The notes beneath the pieces are model-generated. The model saw only the letters and a program-made list of their open reading frames with translations, was not told the DNA's origin and did not search any database. This document shows, piece after piece, positions 25,366 through 34,972 of a DNA stretch of 64,000 nt. Location of the stretch: positions 34,925-98,924 of the forward strand of contig JADKGB010000038.1 in NCBI GenBank assembly GCA_016717225.1, read 5' to 3'. The DNA comes from Flavobacteriales bacterium. Its GTDB lineage: Bacteria; Bacteroidota; Bacteroidia; Flavobacteriales_F; PHOS-HE28. The position numbers were made by a program, and so were the translations under genes. Every line of letters begins with the position of its first letter. Within the stretch, counting starts at the first letter, position 1.

Positions 25366-28062
25366 ATGAGCGAAACGGCAGACAAAACAGTGCGATTGAG
25401 CAAGGTTGCTCGGGAATTCAACCAAGGTTTGCATACCGTGGTGGAGTTCTTGGCTACCAAAGGCTTCAATGTGGAGCAGAACCCGAACGCCAAGATCAGT
25501 GGTGCGGAGTATGACTTGCTGCAAGCGCAATTCGGAACCGATAAAGCGGAAAAAGAAGCCAGCAAGCAAACCGTTCAAGCTCGTCAGGAGCGCGAGAGCG
25601 TCGTATTGCACAGCGTAAGCAAAGAGGCTCCGCGCAAAGTTGTTACGGCCTCAACTACAGCCGTGGTTGAGCCTGCTCCAATACCGGCGTCAGGCCCACC
25701 TGCACCTCCGGTCGTTGTTGCTCCTGTCGCCGAGGTTGTGCCGGATGATGGGGTGATCAGAGCGAAGGCGGATAAGGTCGAAGGCCCGAAAACCTTGGGC
25801 AAGATCGATCTGACCCCACCCAAGAAGACATCGAAGAAAACAACGAAAGCCTCTGAGCCAGAGGTTGCTGCTCCGGCCGAAGCTCCAACGCCAACTCCAG
25901 GTCCATCAGTGCCTGAAGTGAGTGCACAGGTAGAGCCGGAAACGATCCGCGTGAACGTTGCGAAACTCACCGGTGTGAAAAGTTTGGGCAAGATCGAATT
26001 GCCCGTAGAACGTGAGCGCAAGCCTGCGGAACGACCGAGCAACGATGATCGCGGTCGCCGTAAACGGATCGTGAAGCCGGGCCCGGTGAACGTCGCACGC
26101 GCCGTGCAACAGGAACAACGGGTTGCCCCGGCAGGTGGCCGCCCCGGAGAGTTGGATGAGAATGCGGTAAAACGGAAAGTGAGCGAAACGCTTGCCCGCC
26201 TCACGGGTGGCGGTAGCAAAGGCCGTGGTGCCAAAGTGCGTCGCGAGAAACGTGATCAGCGTTACCAGCGGTTCGAAGAAGAACAAACAGCTCGGGACCT
26301 GGCTGGTAAAACGGTAAAGGTTACCGAGTTCGTTACCGCCAGTGAGCTCGCTTCCATGATGAGCATTCCGGTTACGGACATCATCAAAGCTTGTTTCGCG
26401 CTTGGCTTGATGGTGAGCATCAACCAACGCCTCGATGCGGAAACCTTATCGGTTATCGCCGAGGAATACGGCTTCAAAGTGGAGTTCGTCGGCGCCGACA
26501 ACGAAGAGAACGTTATGGAGGAGGCAGACGATGCCGCGCGTATCGTCGGTCGCGCACCTATCGTTACGGTTATGGGTCACGTGGACCATGGTAAAACATC
26601 GCTCCTTGATCATATCCGCAAAGCGAATGTGATCGCGGGTGAGGCTGGTGGGATCACCCAGCACATTGGAGCGTACAGTGTTACGTTGGAGAACGGTAAG
26701 CGCATCGCTTTCCTGGATACCCCGGGCCACGAGGCGTTTACCGCTATGCGTGCACGTGGCGCGCAGGTGACCGACATAGCGATCATCGTGATCGCCGCGG
26801 ATGATAGTGTGATGCCGCAAACGCGAGAAGCCATCAACCACGCGCAAGCTGCTGGTGTTCCCATGGTCTTCGCCTTCAATAAGATCGATAAGCCTGGAGC
26901 CAATGCGGAGAAGATCCGTGAGCAGCTCAGCCAGATGAACATTCTTGTGGAGGAGTGGGGTGGCAAGTTCCAAACACAAGAGATCAGTGCCAAGAAGGGC
27001 CAGGGTGTGGATCAGCTCTTGGAGAAAGTCCTCCTCGAAGCCGAATTGCTCGACCTGAAAGCTGATCCGGGAAAACGCGCCATGGGAGTGGTTATCGAAA
27101 GCACGTTGGAAGTGGGCCGTGGGTATGTGACCACATTGCTCGTGGAAGCGGGCACATTGCGCAAGGGCGAAGTGCTGCTCGTGGGCCAGTTCAGCGGTCG
27201 TGTAAGGAACATGTTCAACGAACGTGGCCAAGCCGTTCTGGAAGCAGGGCCTTCAACCCCGGTCTCCATTCTAGGATTGGATGGTGCCCCGAACGCTGGA
27301 GACCACTTCTACGTTATGGAAGATGAGCGCGAAGCTCGTGTGATCGCCACACGCCGCCAGCAACTGCAGCGCGAGCAGGGTATGCGTACGCGCAAGCACA
27401 TCACACTCGACGAGATCGGCCGTCGCCTCGCCATTGGCGACTTCAAGGAGTTGAACGTGATCGTGAAAGGTGACGTGGATGGTTCAGTGGAAGCGCTCAC
27501 CGATTCGCTGTTGAAGTTGAGTACCGAGAACATCAAAGTGAACGTGATCCACAAAGCAGTGGGTCCGATCGCCGAAAGCGATGTCCTTCTGGCCAGTGCA
27601 TCGAACGCCATCATCGTTGGCTTCCAAGTTCGCCCAACGATAGGCGCACGCAAGCTGGCGGAATCGGAAGAGATCGAGATCCGCTTGTACTCCATTATCT
27701 ACAATGCGATCGAGGAACTGAAGCTCGCCATGGAAGGCATGCTCGCCCCGAAGGAAGTGGAGAAGATCCTCGGAACGGCCGAAGTGCGCAATACCTTCAA
27801 GATCAGCAAGGTGGGCACGGTCGCGGGCTGTTACGTGCTCGATGGCAAGATCCTGCGCAACGGGAAGGTTCGCCTCATTCGCGATGGCATCGTGATCTAC
27901 ACGGGCGACCTCAGCGACCTCAAGCGCTTCAAAGACGATGCGAAGGAGGTAACACACGGGTACGAGTGCGGCCTCTCGATCAAGAACTTCAACGACATCA
28001 AGGTCGGCGACAATGTTGAAGCCTTCGAAATGGTGGAGGTGAAGCGGACGTTGGAGGGTTAG
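25366..28062 (+). CDS. infB: Translation initiation factor IF-2
   Basis: This GTPase brings initiator tRNA to the 30S subunit and promotes subunit joining. From MSETADKTVRLSKVAREFN it has 898 residues. An N-terminal domain (about 1-60, VVEFLATKGFNVE) is followed by a low-complexity Pro/Ala/Lys linker (about 80-300), then the G domain with G1 GHVDHGKTSLLD, DTPGHEAFTAMRARGAQ, and NKIDKPGAN, and domains II-IV ending VGDNVEAFEMVEVKRTL. The frame extends 15 codons upstream into hairpin DNA, which I reject as coding. It is the last gene of the rimP-nusA-infB cluster. Confidence 0.97.
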   Translation: MSETADKTVRLSKVAREFNQGLHTVVEFLATKGFNVEQNPNAKISGAEYDLLQAQFGTDKAEKEASKQTVQARQERESVVLHSVSKEAPRKVVTASTTAVVEPAPIPASGPPAPPVVVAPVAEVVPDDGVIRAKADKVEGPKTLGKIDLTPPKKTSKKTTKASEPEVAAPAEAPTPTPGPSVPEVSAQVEPETIRVNVAKLTGVKSLGKIELPVERERKPAERPSNDDRGRRKRIVKPGPVNVARAVQQEQRVAPAGGRPGELDENAVKRKVSETLARLTGGGSKGRGAKVRREKRDQRYQRFEEEQTARDLAGKTVKVTEFVTASELASMMSIPVTDIIKACFALGLMVSINQRLDAETLSVIAEEYGFKVEFVGADNEENVMEEADDAARIVGRAPIVTVMGHVDHGKTSLLDHIRKANVIAGEAGGITQHIGAYSVTLENGKRIAFLDTPGHEAFTAMRARGAQVTDIAIIVIAADDSVMPQTREAINHAQAAGVPMVFAFNKIDKPGANAEKIREQLSQMNILVEEWGGKFQTQEISAKKGQGVDQLLEKVLLEAELLDLKADPGKRAMGVVIESTLEVGRGYVTTLLVEAGTLRKGEVLLVGQFSGRVRNMFNERGQAVLEAGPSTPVSILGLDGAPNAGDHFYVMEDEREARVIATRRQQLQREQGMRTRKHITLDEIGRRLAIGDFKELNVIVKGDVDGSVEALTDSLLKLSTENIKVNVIHKAVGPIAESDVLLASASNAIIVGFQVRPTIGARKLAESEEIEIRLYSIIYNAIEELKLAMEGMLAPKEVEKILGTAEVRNTFKISKVGTVAGCYVLDGKILRNGKVRLIRDGIVIYTGDLSDLKRFKDDAKEVTHGYECGLSIKNFNDIKVGDNVEAFEMVEVKRTLEG

Positions 28063-28136
28063 AGAAGCTCTTCCTCGACCCATCATCAGCAATCCAGACT
28101 CTTCTCTGGCATTGTCAAACTCCGCAAGGTTCAGGT

Positions 28137-28607
28137 CTATTTCTCGTCCTTAAGCCTTGGCAACTCGATCTCATCGGGTACCACATAGAGACCGTTGAAC
28201 TCCTCGAGCAGTTCCATTCGGAGCCGTTCGCCATCCATTTTGGTGCGTTCATCGCCCACGCGAACCCGGAAGTTGGGCGCGAGGTAACTTAGGTAGGCGG
28301 GTATTTCGGGATGCTTGATCAGAAAACTGCGGCGGATCTCTTCGGCCTTGTTGCGTTCGCCCAAGAAGATCTGCACCCGATAGCCTTTTAGTGGTTGTTT
28401 GGTAGTGGCATAGCTCTTCATCAAAGCCGTTACCTCTTTCGATTCATGGATCGTCACCTTGCCACTGTCAGAGGTCCAAGCTTGTTGATCCATCCCCGCA
28501 ACCGCAGGGGCCTGGTTCGAACTGTACGGCGTGAAAATCTTCGGGTCGCTTTGCGCTTGCATCAAGCAGGCGAACAGAAGGAGACACAACACAGATGGGA
28601 AACGCAT
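28137..28607 (-). CDS. Secreted SPOR-domain protein
   Basis: This 156-residue protein has a signal peptide (MRFPSVLCLLLFACLMQAQ) and a C-terminal SPOR-like domain (about 75-140): GYRVQIFLGERNKAEEIRRSFL, then AYLSYLAPNFRVRVGD. SPOR domains bind denuded glycan strands of peptidoglycan. The predicted place is the periplasm. The start is set by the signal peptide; the longer frame upstream lacks one. It is convergent with infB (74-base spacer) and divergent from the ACIII operon across about 290 bases. Confidence 0.82.
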   Translation of the reverse strand: MRFPSVLCLLLFACLMQAQSDPKIFTPYSSNQAPAVAGMDQQAWTSDSGKVTIHESKEVTALMKSYATTKQPLKGYRVQIFLGERNKAEEIRRSFLIKHPEIPAYLSYLAPNFRVRVGDERTKMDGERLRMELLEEFNGLYVVPDEIELPRLKDEK

Positions 28608-28775
28608 CGGGCGAAGGTACTTGCAGCCGGTAGTTTGAACCAACGGGAACACAGGGAGCGAGCAATTCATGCTCATTGGAGCCTTTCGGATCGTCGCAAC
28701 CCAAATCACTTTGCTCAAGATGCAAGGACCTCGCCAGAAGCCAATGTTGGTGGGCTGATGAGTGCGTTTAGCTTC

Positions 28776-28792
28776 TTTAGAACAGTTCTAAA
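28776..28792. promoter_or_regulatory. Candidate operator TTTAGA-N5-TCTAAA upstream of the ACIII operon
   Basis: TTTAGAACAGTTCTAAA is a perfect 8+1+8 palindrome in the spacer between the SPOR gene and actA, 36 bases upstream of the predicted -33 element. It has the same outer half-sites as the suf operator at 19100-19116. Its position upstream of the promoter would suit an activator, or a second promoter not seen here. Confidence 0.6.
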
Positions 28793-28827
28793 TAAGTGAC
28801 ATGTCCATGACATTTTCGCTGTCGACT

Positions 28828-28856
28828 TTGGTCGTATCCATCGGCGGCTATTTTTG
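28828..28856 (+). promoter_or_regulatory. Promoter of the ACIII-cytochrome oxidase operon
   Basis: TTG (28828-28830) followed after 18 bases by TATTTTTG (28849-28856) matches the Bacteroidota sigma-A pattern TTG-N17-20-TAnnTTTG exactly. Transcription would start near 28863, giving a leader of about 36 bases before the actA ATG at 28899. Confidence 0.72.
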
Positions 28857-28898
28857 CGCCGCGCTAACCAACCGTGGATAGCGACCAAAACGTCCGGA

Positions 28899-30239
28899 AT
28901 GCCCCTCCCATCAAGGATTTCCAAGAATTTCATCGGGCTTCTCCACGCTACACTCGTAGTTGCTTTCCTGCTTTCTACCGTTGCTGCTTCGGCGCAGGAC
29001 AAGGATCTGTACGCCAAAGGGGAGAAGCTCTTCAAAGGCAATTGCGCCAGCTGTCACAAGCCGGATGTGAAGATGACCGGCCCCGCCCTGAAGGGTTCGA
29101 AGGCGCGTTGGGCCAAGAGCGGTGGCGACATCTACGCGTGGGTCAAGAACAGCACGGGCTACATGGCCTAGACGGGCGATGCCTATGCGAAAGCGCTTTT
29201 TGCGGAGTACAACAAAAGCCCTATGACCGCGAACGCGGTGTCCAATGAGGACATCGATGCGATCCTCTACTACGCGGATAACTACAAGCCGAAGGTGGCT
29301 CCGCCACCGGATGGAACCACAGCAGGTGGTGGCGCAAAAGATCCCAAGCAAATGGGTGATGATACGCCTTGGCAGTGGCTGATCATCGTTGTGCTCTTGC
29401 TCTTGGTGGTTGTGCTTTCCTTGGGTGGTGTCAAAAACCAACTCAAGAACGCGTTGCACGAGCGCGATGGAAAAGAGGCTGTTCCCGAGCGCAGTATTTG
29501 GGGCAGTATTGTGCACTGGTCAGGCAACAACAAGAGTTGGGCGTCGATCTTCGGGTTCATTCTATTCTGCTTCCTTATTGTTCAAGGATGGAATTGGGCC
29601 ATCAACATAGGCATTTATGGTGGCGAAGAGGTGGCGCACTACAAACCCGAGCAGCCGATCAAATTCAACCACACACTGCACGCTGGTAAAATGGCCATCA
29701 ATTGCCAGTATTGCCACAGCAGTGCAGAAAAGAGCAAACACGCCGGTATCCCCAGCGCCAACGTGTGTATGAACTGCCATCAGGCAATTGACCAAGGGCC
29801 TGTGACAGGTACCGCGGAGATCGCCAAGATCTATGAGGCTGTTGGTTGGGACCCGACGAATATGAAGTACACCGGTGTTGAGAAACCGATCGCCTGGGTG
29901 AAGGTGCACAACCTTCCGGATCACGTTGCTTTCAACCACGCAACGCACGTGGCTGTTGGCAAGATCGAATGCCAGAAATGCCACGGGCCGGTTGATACCC
30001 AAATGGATGTGGCTGAGCAGTGGAATTCGCTCACAATGGGCTGGTGTATCCAGTGCCACAACGAGACCGAGGTTTCCCAAATGGCGTCTGGAGCGCAGAG
30101 CAATGGATACTATGACGAGATCCACCGTCGCCTGACCGAAACACCGTTGGGCAACAAGGAATTGCAGAAGTATTTGGAGGACGAGAAGATCACGGTGAAA
30201 GAACTAGGCGGCTGGGAATGCGCCAAGTGCCACTACTAA
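28899..30239 (+). pseudogene. actA: ACIII cytochrome c subunit ActA, interrupted by one in-frame TAG
   Basis: ActA is the multiheme electron-exit subunit of alternative complex III (quinol:cytochrome c oxidoreductase). The start MPLPSRISKN has a signal peptide (about to ASAQ), followed by a monoheme domain with CASCH. The frame is stopped by TAG at 29169-29171, then continues in the same frame with TGDAYAKALFAEYN, two membrane helices (WQWLIIVVLLLLVVV and SIFGFILFCFLIV), and five heme motifs: CQYCH, CMNCH, CQKCH, CIQCH and CAKCH. One base change would restore a protein of 446 residues. If the stop is real, re-initiation could only occur near 29223 and would lose the signal peptide and first heme. 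This is the first gene of the operon. Confidence 0.88.
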
Positions 30240-30255
30240 GAACACGCGCGGAACG

Positions 30256-33200
30256 ATGTCGACCACCAAGCGATACTGGCAGGACCTGGGCGAGCTCTCT
30301 GAAGCGCCGCAGGTTCCAACGAACGAATTCAATACGCCTCTGCCCTTCGCAGAAGCATTGGGCGACAAAGGCCTCACGGGCAGTACCACCGGGCGCCGCG
30401 ACTTTCTGAAATTCCTCGGCTTCTCATTGAGCGCCGCTACGCTGGCCGCTTGCGAAACACCCGTGGTCAAGAGCATCCCGTACGTTACCAAGCCGGAGGA
30501 TATTACCCCCGGCGTTGCCAACTGGTACGCGAGTACATTTTATGATGGCGAAGACTTCGCAAGCGTGCTGGTCAAGACACGCGAGGGCCGTCCGATCCAC
30601 ATCAAGGGCAATCCTCGTTTTGGTATCAATCGCAATCCGAACACCAAGAAGGGATCGATCAATTCACGTATCAACAGCAGTGTGATCACGCTGTACGATA
30701 GCCTGCGCCAGAAAGGACCGGTTTCGGCGATCGGTGATGGTAGTTGGACCGCCTCTTCTTGGGCGTCCGCCGACAAGGCCATTATGGAGGGTCTCACCAA
30801 GATCAGCGCCAGCGGAAAGCGTATTGTGCTATTGACCAATACTGTGATCAGCCCGAGCGCCAAGCAGGCGATCGCGACTTTCCAGAACAAGATCGGCGGT
30901 ACATCGCTGGCTGGGGATGATGGAATGAGCGTACAGGTGGGTTCCAAGGTGGACCACATCCAATACGACACGATCAGTTATGGAGGCATTACCAATGCCA
31001 ACCTGAAGAGTTTCGGTAAGCGCGTGTTCCCGAGCTACGACCTGAGCAAAGCCGATGTGTTGGTGAGCGTAGGCGCCGACTTCCTGAGCGGCTGGGGAAA
31101 TCCAACGGAGAACGTTTGGCAATATGCTGTTCGCCGCAGACCAGAGGATGCTACTGCCGAAAAGCCGATGAGCCGTCACTGGCAGTTCGAAGCGCGGATG
31201 AGTTTGAGCGGTGCCAATGCGGATATGCGTTGTATGGTGAAGCCCAGCGAGATACCATCTGTGGTTATGGGCTTGCACGATGCGATCGCCAAGAAATTGG
31301 GAGGCGCCACGGTGGGAGCTACGAGTGTTGCCAGTGCGGATGGTCATATAGCTGAATGCGCTGCCGAATTGCTTGCTGCCAAAGGCAAGAGCGTGGTGAT
31401 CTGCGGCCATAACGATGAAGGCACACAGGTGATCGTGAACAGCATCAATGCGATGTTGGGCAACTACGGAAGCACCATCGACCTGACGAACCACACGTTC
31501 TTCAAGCAAGGCGATGATGCTGCCGTTCAACAGTTGGTGAAGGACATGAATGCGGGCAACGTTGGTGCGATCCTGATCGCGGGCGTTAACCCGATCTACA
31601 GTTTGCCGAACAGCGCTGAATTCGCTTCAGGCTTGAAGAAGGTTGGCCTTAGCGTCAGTTTCAGCAGCCATGCCGATGAGACCGCGAGTTTGTGCAGTGT
31701 CATTTGCCCCGATAGTCACTGGCTGGAAAGCTGGAACGACTTCATGCCCAAGCCAGGTCATTATGCGCTCGCCCAGCCAGCGATCACCCCGCTGTTCGAT
31801 ACCCGGCAATGGCCAGAGAGTTTGTTGACATGGAGCGGTGCAAGTGGCAATTACCACGATCACATCAAAGGTGTTTGGCAGGCGGCTATGACCAGTCGCA
31901 CGGACATGCCGGTGGATTTCACCACAGCGTGGAACACCAGCATTCACAATGGTGTTTACGAAGCTTACACGAACGCCGCGGAACCACTTGCTTTTGCAGG
32001 TAACTTGACCGAAGCAGCTTCAACTGCTAAAGAAAGTGTGAAAGGTGCCGGAGAATGGGAGGTGCAGTTGTACACGAAAGAAAGCATCGGTAGCGGCTTG
32101 CACGCCAACAATCCATGGCTGCAAGAAGTGCCTGATCCACTCACCAAAGTGACGTGGGACAACTACGTGTGCATGGCTCCGGCAGATCTCTTGCGCCTGA
32201 CCAAAAAGACGGAGATCAAGGAGTTGCGTATCGGCGAGCAGGATGATGCCCATATAGTGAAGGTCACCATTGGCAATACAGTGCTCGAACTACCGGCGGT
32301 TCCACTGCCAGGACAGACTCCCATGACGGTGAGCATCGCCTTGGGATATGGTCGTGGTGCGAATGGCGAGAACGTTGGGCGTGCAGCTTGCTTGCACAAT
32401 GATGACGGCAATGTGATGCCGATCGGCAAGAATGCATATCCGCTCACGAGCGTATCGAACGGGGCAATGAAGTATGTCGCGTTGAACGCCTCTGTTGACG
32501 TTACGGGTGAGATGTACCAGATGGGTCTCACACAAACGCAACTCACGGGTATGGACCGTGAGAGCATCATCAAGGAGACCACCTTCGCTGAATGGAGCAA
32601 GCACGAGCCGCGCGAGACATACAACGAGAAGGAAATGCTCGCGGTGCACGAGGATGTGAACCACGATGACCACATCGATGCACGCGACAAAGTGCCCGCC
32701 ACGGATGTGAACCTCTGGAAGGATCACCCGGTTGCTGAGGTGGGCCACCATTGGGGCATGGCCATCGACCTCAACAGCTGCACAGGCTGCGGAGCGTGCA
32801 TTACCGCTTGCAACAGCGAGAACAACGTTTCAGTTGTTGGCAAGGATGAAGTTCGTCGCAGCCGCGATATGCATTGGATGCGTTTGGATCGCTACTATAG
32901 CAGCGATACAACTTGGGAAGAGGGTCGCGAAAAGGGCGAAGGCAAGATCGGCTTGTACAGGAAGATGGAGGAGCCTTCCGCTTCGCCCAAGGTCTTCTTT
33001 ATGCCGGTGATGTGCCAGCATTGCAACCACGCCCCGTGCGAAACGGTGTGCCCGGTAGCAGCCACTACGCACAGCAACGAAGGTCTCAATATGATGACCT
33101 ACAATCGGTGCATCGGAACGCGTTATTGCGCGAACAACTGCCCGTACAAGGTTCGTCGTTTCAACTGGTTCAATTATGTCACCGAGAAATTCGGCGAAGT

Positions 33201-33576
33201 GAATCCTGCATGGGATGCTTTGGGTCGAATGGTGCTGAACCCGGATGTTACCGTTCGCAGTCGCGGTGTGATCGAGAAGTGCAGCTTGTGCGTCCAACAG
33301 ATCCAAGGAGGCAAACTCGCAGCCAAGAAAGCAGGTACGCCAGTGAAGGACGGCGCTATCGAGACGGCTTGCAGTGCAGGATGCCCCACGAACGCGATCA
33401 CCTTTGGTGACCTGAACGACAAGAACAGCAAAGTGCTGGCCATCGCCGAAAGCGAGCGCGCCTACCACATGTTGGAAGAGATCGGTGTGAAGCCGAACAT
33501 CAGTTACATGGTGAAGGTGCGCAACATCGAAGAAGAAGTCGCGCACGTTCACGAAACCGAAGCAGCCCACAACTAG
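30256..33576 (+). CDS. actB: ACIII iron-sulfur subunit ActB (molybdopterin oxidoreductase-like)
   Basis: This 1106-residue subunit passes electrons between the quinol site and the hemes. The N-terminus has a twin-arginine-type motif (TTGRRDFLKFLGFSLSA). Residues about 70-760 form a molybdopterin-oxidoreductase fold that in ACIII carries no Mo cofactor. Residues about 820-1060 are a ferredoxin-like domain with CTGCGACITAC, CQHCNHAPCETVCPV, RYCANNCPY and CSLCVQQ..CSAGCPTNA, ligating four clusters by family (three 4Fe-4S and one 3Fe-4S). It follows actA by 16 bases and precedes actC by 4. Its maturation needs Fe-S assembly, in line with the operator shared with the suf operon. Confidence 0.96.
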   Translation: MSTTKRYWQDLGELSEAPQVPTNEFNTPLPFAEALGDKGLTGSTTGRRDFLKFLGFSLSAATLAACETPVVKSIPYVTKPEDITPGVANWYASTFYDGEDFASVLVKTREGRPIHIKGNPRFGINRNPNTKKGSINSRINSSVITLYDSLRQKGPVSAIGDGSWTASSWASADKAIMEGLTKISASGKRIVLLTNTVISPSAKQAIATFQNKIGGTSLAGDDGMSVQVGSKVDHIQYDTISYGGITNANLKSFGKRVFPSYDLSKADVLVSVGADFLSGWGNPTENVWQYAVRRRPEDATAEKPMSRHWQFEARMSLSGANADMRCMVKPSEIPSVVMGLHDAIAKKLGGATVGATSVASADGHIAECAAELLAAKGKSVVICGHNDEGTQVIVNSINAMLGNYGSTIDLTNHTFFKQGDDAAVQQLVKDMNAGNVGAILIAGVNPIYSLPNSAEFASGLKKVGLSVSFSSHADETASLCSVICPDSHWLESWNDFMPKPGHYALAQPAITPLFDTRQWPESLLTWSGASGNYHDHIKGVWQAAMTSRTDMPVDFTTAWNTSIHNGVYEAYTNAAEPLAFAGNLTEAASTAKESVKGAGEWEVQLYTKESIGSGLHANNPWLQEVPDPLTKVTWDNYVCMAPADLLRLTKKTEIKELRIGEQDDAHIVKVTIGNTVLELPAVPLPGQTPMTVSIALGYGRGANGENVGRAACLHNDDGNVMPIGKNAYPLTSVSNGAMKYVALNASVDVTGEMYQMGLTQTQLTGMDRESIIKETTFAEWSKHEPRETYNEKEMLAVHEDVNHDDHIDARDKVPATDVNLWKDHPVAEVGHHWGMAIDLNSCTGCGACITACNSENNVSVVGKDEVRRSRDMHWMRLDRYYSSDTTWEEGREKGEGKIGLYRKMEEPSASPKVFFMPVMCQHCNHAPCETVCPVAATTHSNEGLNMMTYNRCIGTRYCANNCPYKVRRFNWFNYVTEKFGEVNPAWDALGRMVLNPDVTVRSRGVIEKCSLCVQQIQGGKLAAKKAGTPVKDGAIETACSAGCPTNAITFGDLNDKNSKVLAIAESERAYHMLEEIGVKPNISYMVKVRNIEEEVAHVHETEAAHN

Positions 33577-33580
33577 GATC

Positions 33581-34969
33581 ATGCATAGCGAATCAGCGCT
33601 CCGCGAACCGCTCATCCTGGGGCATCGCACGTACCACGACATCACCGTTGACCTGGTGAAGCCGATCGAGGACAAGGCTCCTCGCATGTGGTATATCCTG
33701 ATCACCATCGCCGCCATCATTGCCGCATACGGTGTTGGGTGCATCTTGTACCTGTTCAGCAAAGGGATAGGCGTTTGGGGATTGAACAAGACCGTGGATT
33801 GGGCTTGGGATATCACCAACTTCGTTTGGTGGGTAGGTATTGGTCATGCCGGTACACTGATCAGCGCGGTTTTGCTGTTGTTCCGACAGAAGTGGCGCAT
33901 GGCCGTTAACCGTTCTGCGGAAGCGATGACCATTTTCGCGGTGATCATGGCGGCCACCTTCCCGCTCATCCACATGGGTCGGATCTGGTTGGCCTACTGG
34001 GTTTTCCCGCTCCCAAATCAGTTCGGTTCGTTGTGGGTGAACTTCAACAGCCCTTTGCTCTGGGACGTGTTCGCGATCAGCACATACTTCTCCGTTTCGG
34101 TCGTTTTCTGGTACATCGGCCTCATACCTGATTTCGCGACCATTCGCGATAAAGTGGTGAAGCCTTGGCAGAAGAAGTTCTACGGCGTACTCAGCTTCGG
34201 CTGGACAGGTAATGCGAAGGCATGGCAGCGGTTCGAAGAAGTGAGTCTCGTGCTTGCGGGCCTCAGCACACCGCTGGTATTCTCGGTTCACTCGGTGGTT
34301 AGTATGGACTTCGCCACCTCGATCGTTCCGGGTTGGCATACCACCATCTTCCCGCCCTATTTCGTGAGCGGTGCTGTGTTCAGCGGTTTTGCCATGGTGC
34401 AAACGCTGTTGCTCGTAATGCGCAAGACGATGAAGTTGGAGGCGTATGTGACGATCAAGCACATCGAGTACATGAACATAATCATCATCGTAACCGGTTC
34501 GATCGTGGGTGTAGCTTACATCACCGAGTTGTTCATCAGTTGGTACGGTGGGGTTGAATACGAGAGTTACGCGTTCATCAACCGAGCTACCGGCCCGTAT
34601 TGGTGGAGCTACTTGGCGATGATGACGTGCAACGTTGTTAGCCCGCAACTCTTCTGGATCCGCAGCTGGCGCCGGAATTTGATCTTCACCTTCTTCATGA
34701 GCTTGGTAGTGAATACGGGTATGTGGTTCGAACGCTTCGTGATCATCGTTACCTCCCTGCACCGCGATTACGTGCCAAGTAGTTGGTCGATGTTCCACCC
34801 AACGTGGGTGGATGTGGGCACCTTCATCGGCACCATCGGTATTTTCTTCACGCTTTATCTGCTGTTCGCACGCTATTTCCCGGTTCTGGCCCTCAACGAG
34901 CTGAAAAGCATCTTGAAGAACAGCGGCGAGAGCTACAAGAACGAGCAGGCCAACACCCATCACCACTAA
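33581..34969 (+). CDS. actC: ACIII membrane subunit ActC (NrfD-like)
   Basis: This is a 462-residue NrfD/PsrC-family membrane protein with about ten helices (for example MWYILITIAAIIAAYGVGCILYL and WDVFAISTYFSVSVVFWYIGL). In ACIII it holds the quinol-binding site and interacts with ActB. Recognisable family stretches are HAGTLISAVLLLFRQKWR, FPLPNQFGSLWVNFNSPLLWD, HSVVSMDFATSIVPGWHTTIFPPYF, and GMWFERFVIIV..LHRD. The basic histidine-ended tail (NTHHH) is unremarkable. It begins 4 bases after actB and ends 3 bases before actD, so it is co-translated. Confidence 0.96.
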   Translation: MHSESALREPLILGHRTYHDITVDLVKPIEDKAPRMWYILITIAAIIAAYGVGCILYLFSKGIGVWGLNKTVDWAWDITNFVWWVGIGHAGTLISAVLLLFRQKWRMAVNRSAEAMTIFAVIMAATFPLIHMGRIWLAYWVFPLPNQFGSLWVNFNSPLLWDVFAISTYFSVSVVFWYIGLIPDFATIRDKVVKPWQKKFYGVLSFGWTGNAKAWQRFEEVSLVLAGLSTPLVFSVHSVVSMDFATSIVPGWHTTIFPPYFVSGAVFSGFAMVQTLLLVMRKTMKLEAYVTIKHIEYMNIIIIVTGSIVGVAYITELFISWYGGVEYESYAFINRATGPYWWSYLAMMTCNVVSPQLFWIRSWRRNLIFTFFMSLVVNTGMWFERFVIIVTSLHRDYVPSSWSMFHPTWVDVGTFIGTIGIFFTLYLLFARYFPVLALNELKSILKNSGESYKNEQANTHHH

Positions 34970-34972
34970 CCG

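Noticed and set aside
29169..29171. Programmed recoding (pyrrolysine or amber suppression) at the actA TAG
   Set aside because: No pyl genes or structured element seen nearby, and other core genes in the contig have unrelated single-base breaks, which favours error or mutation.
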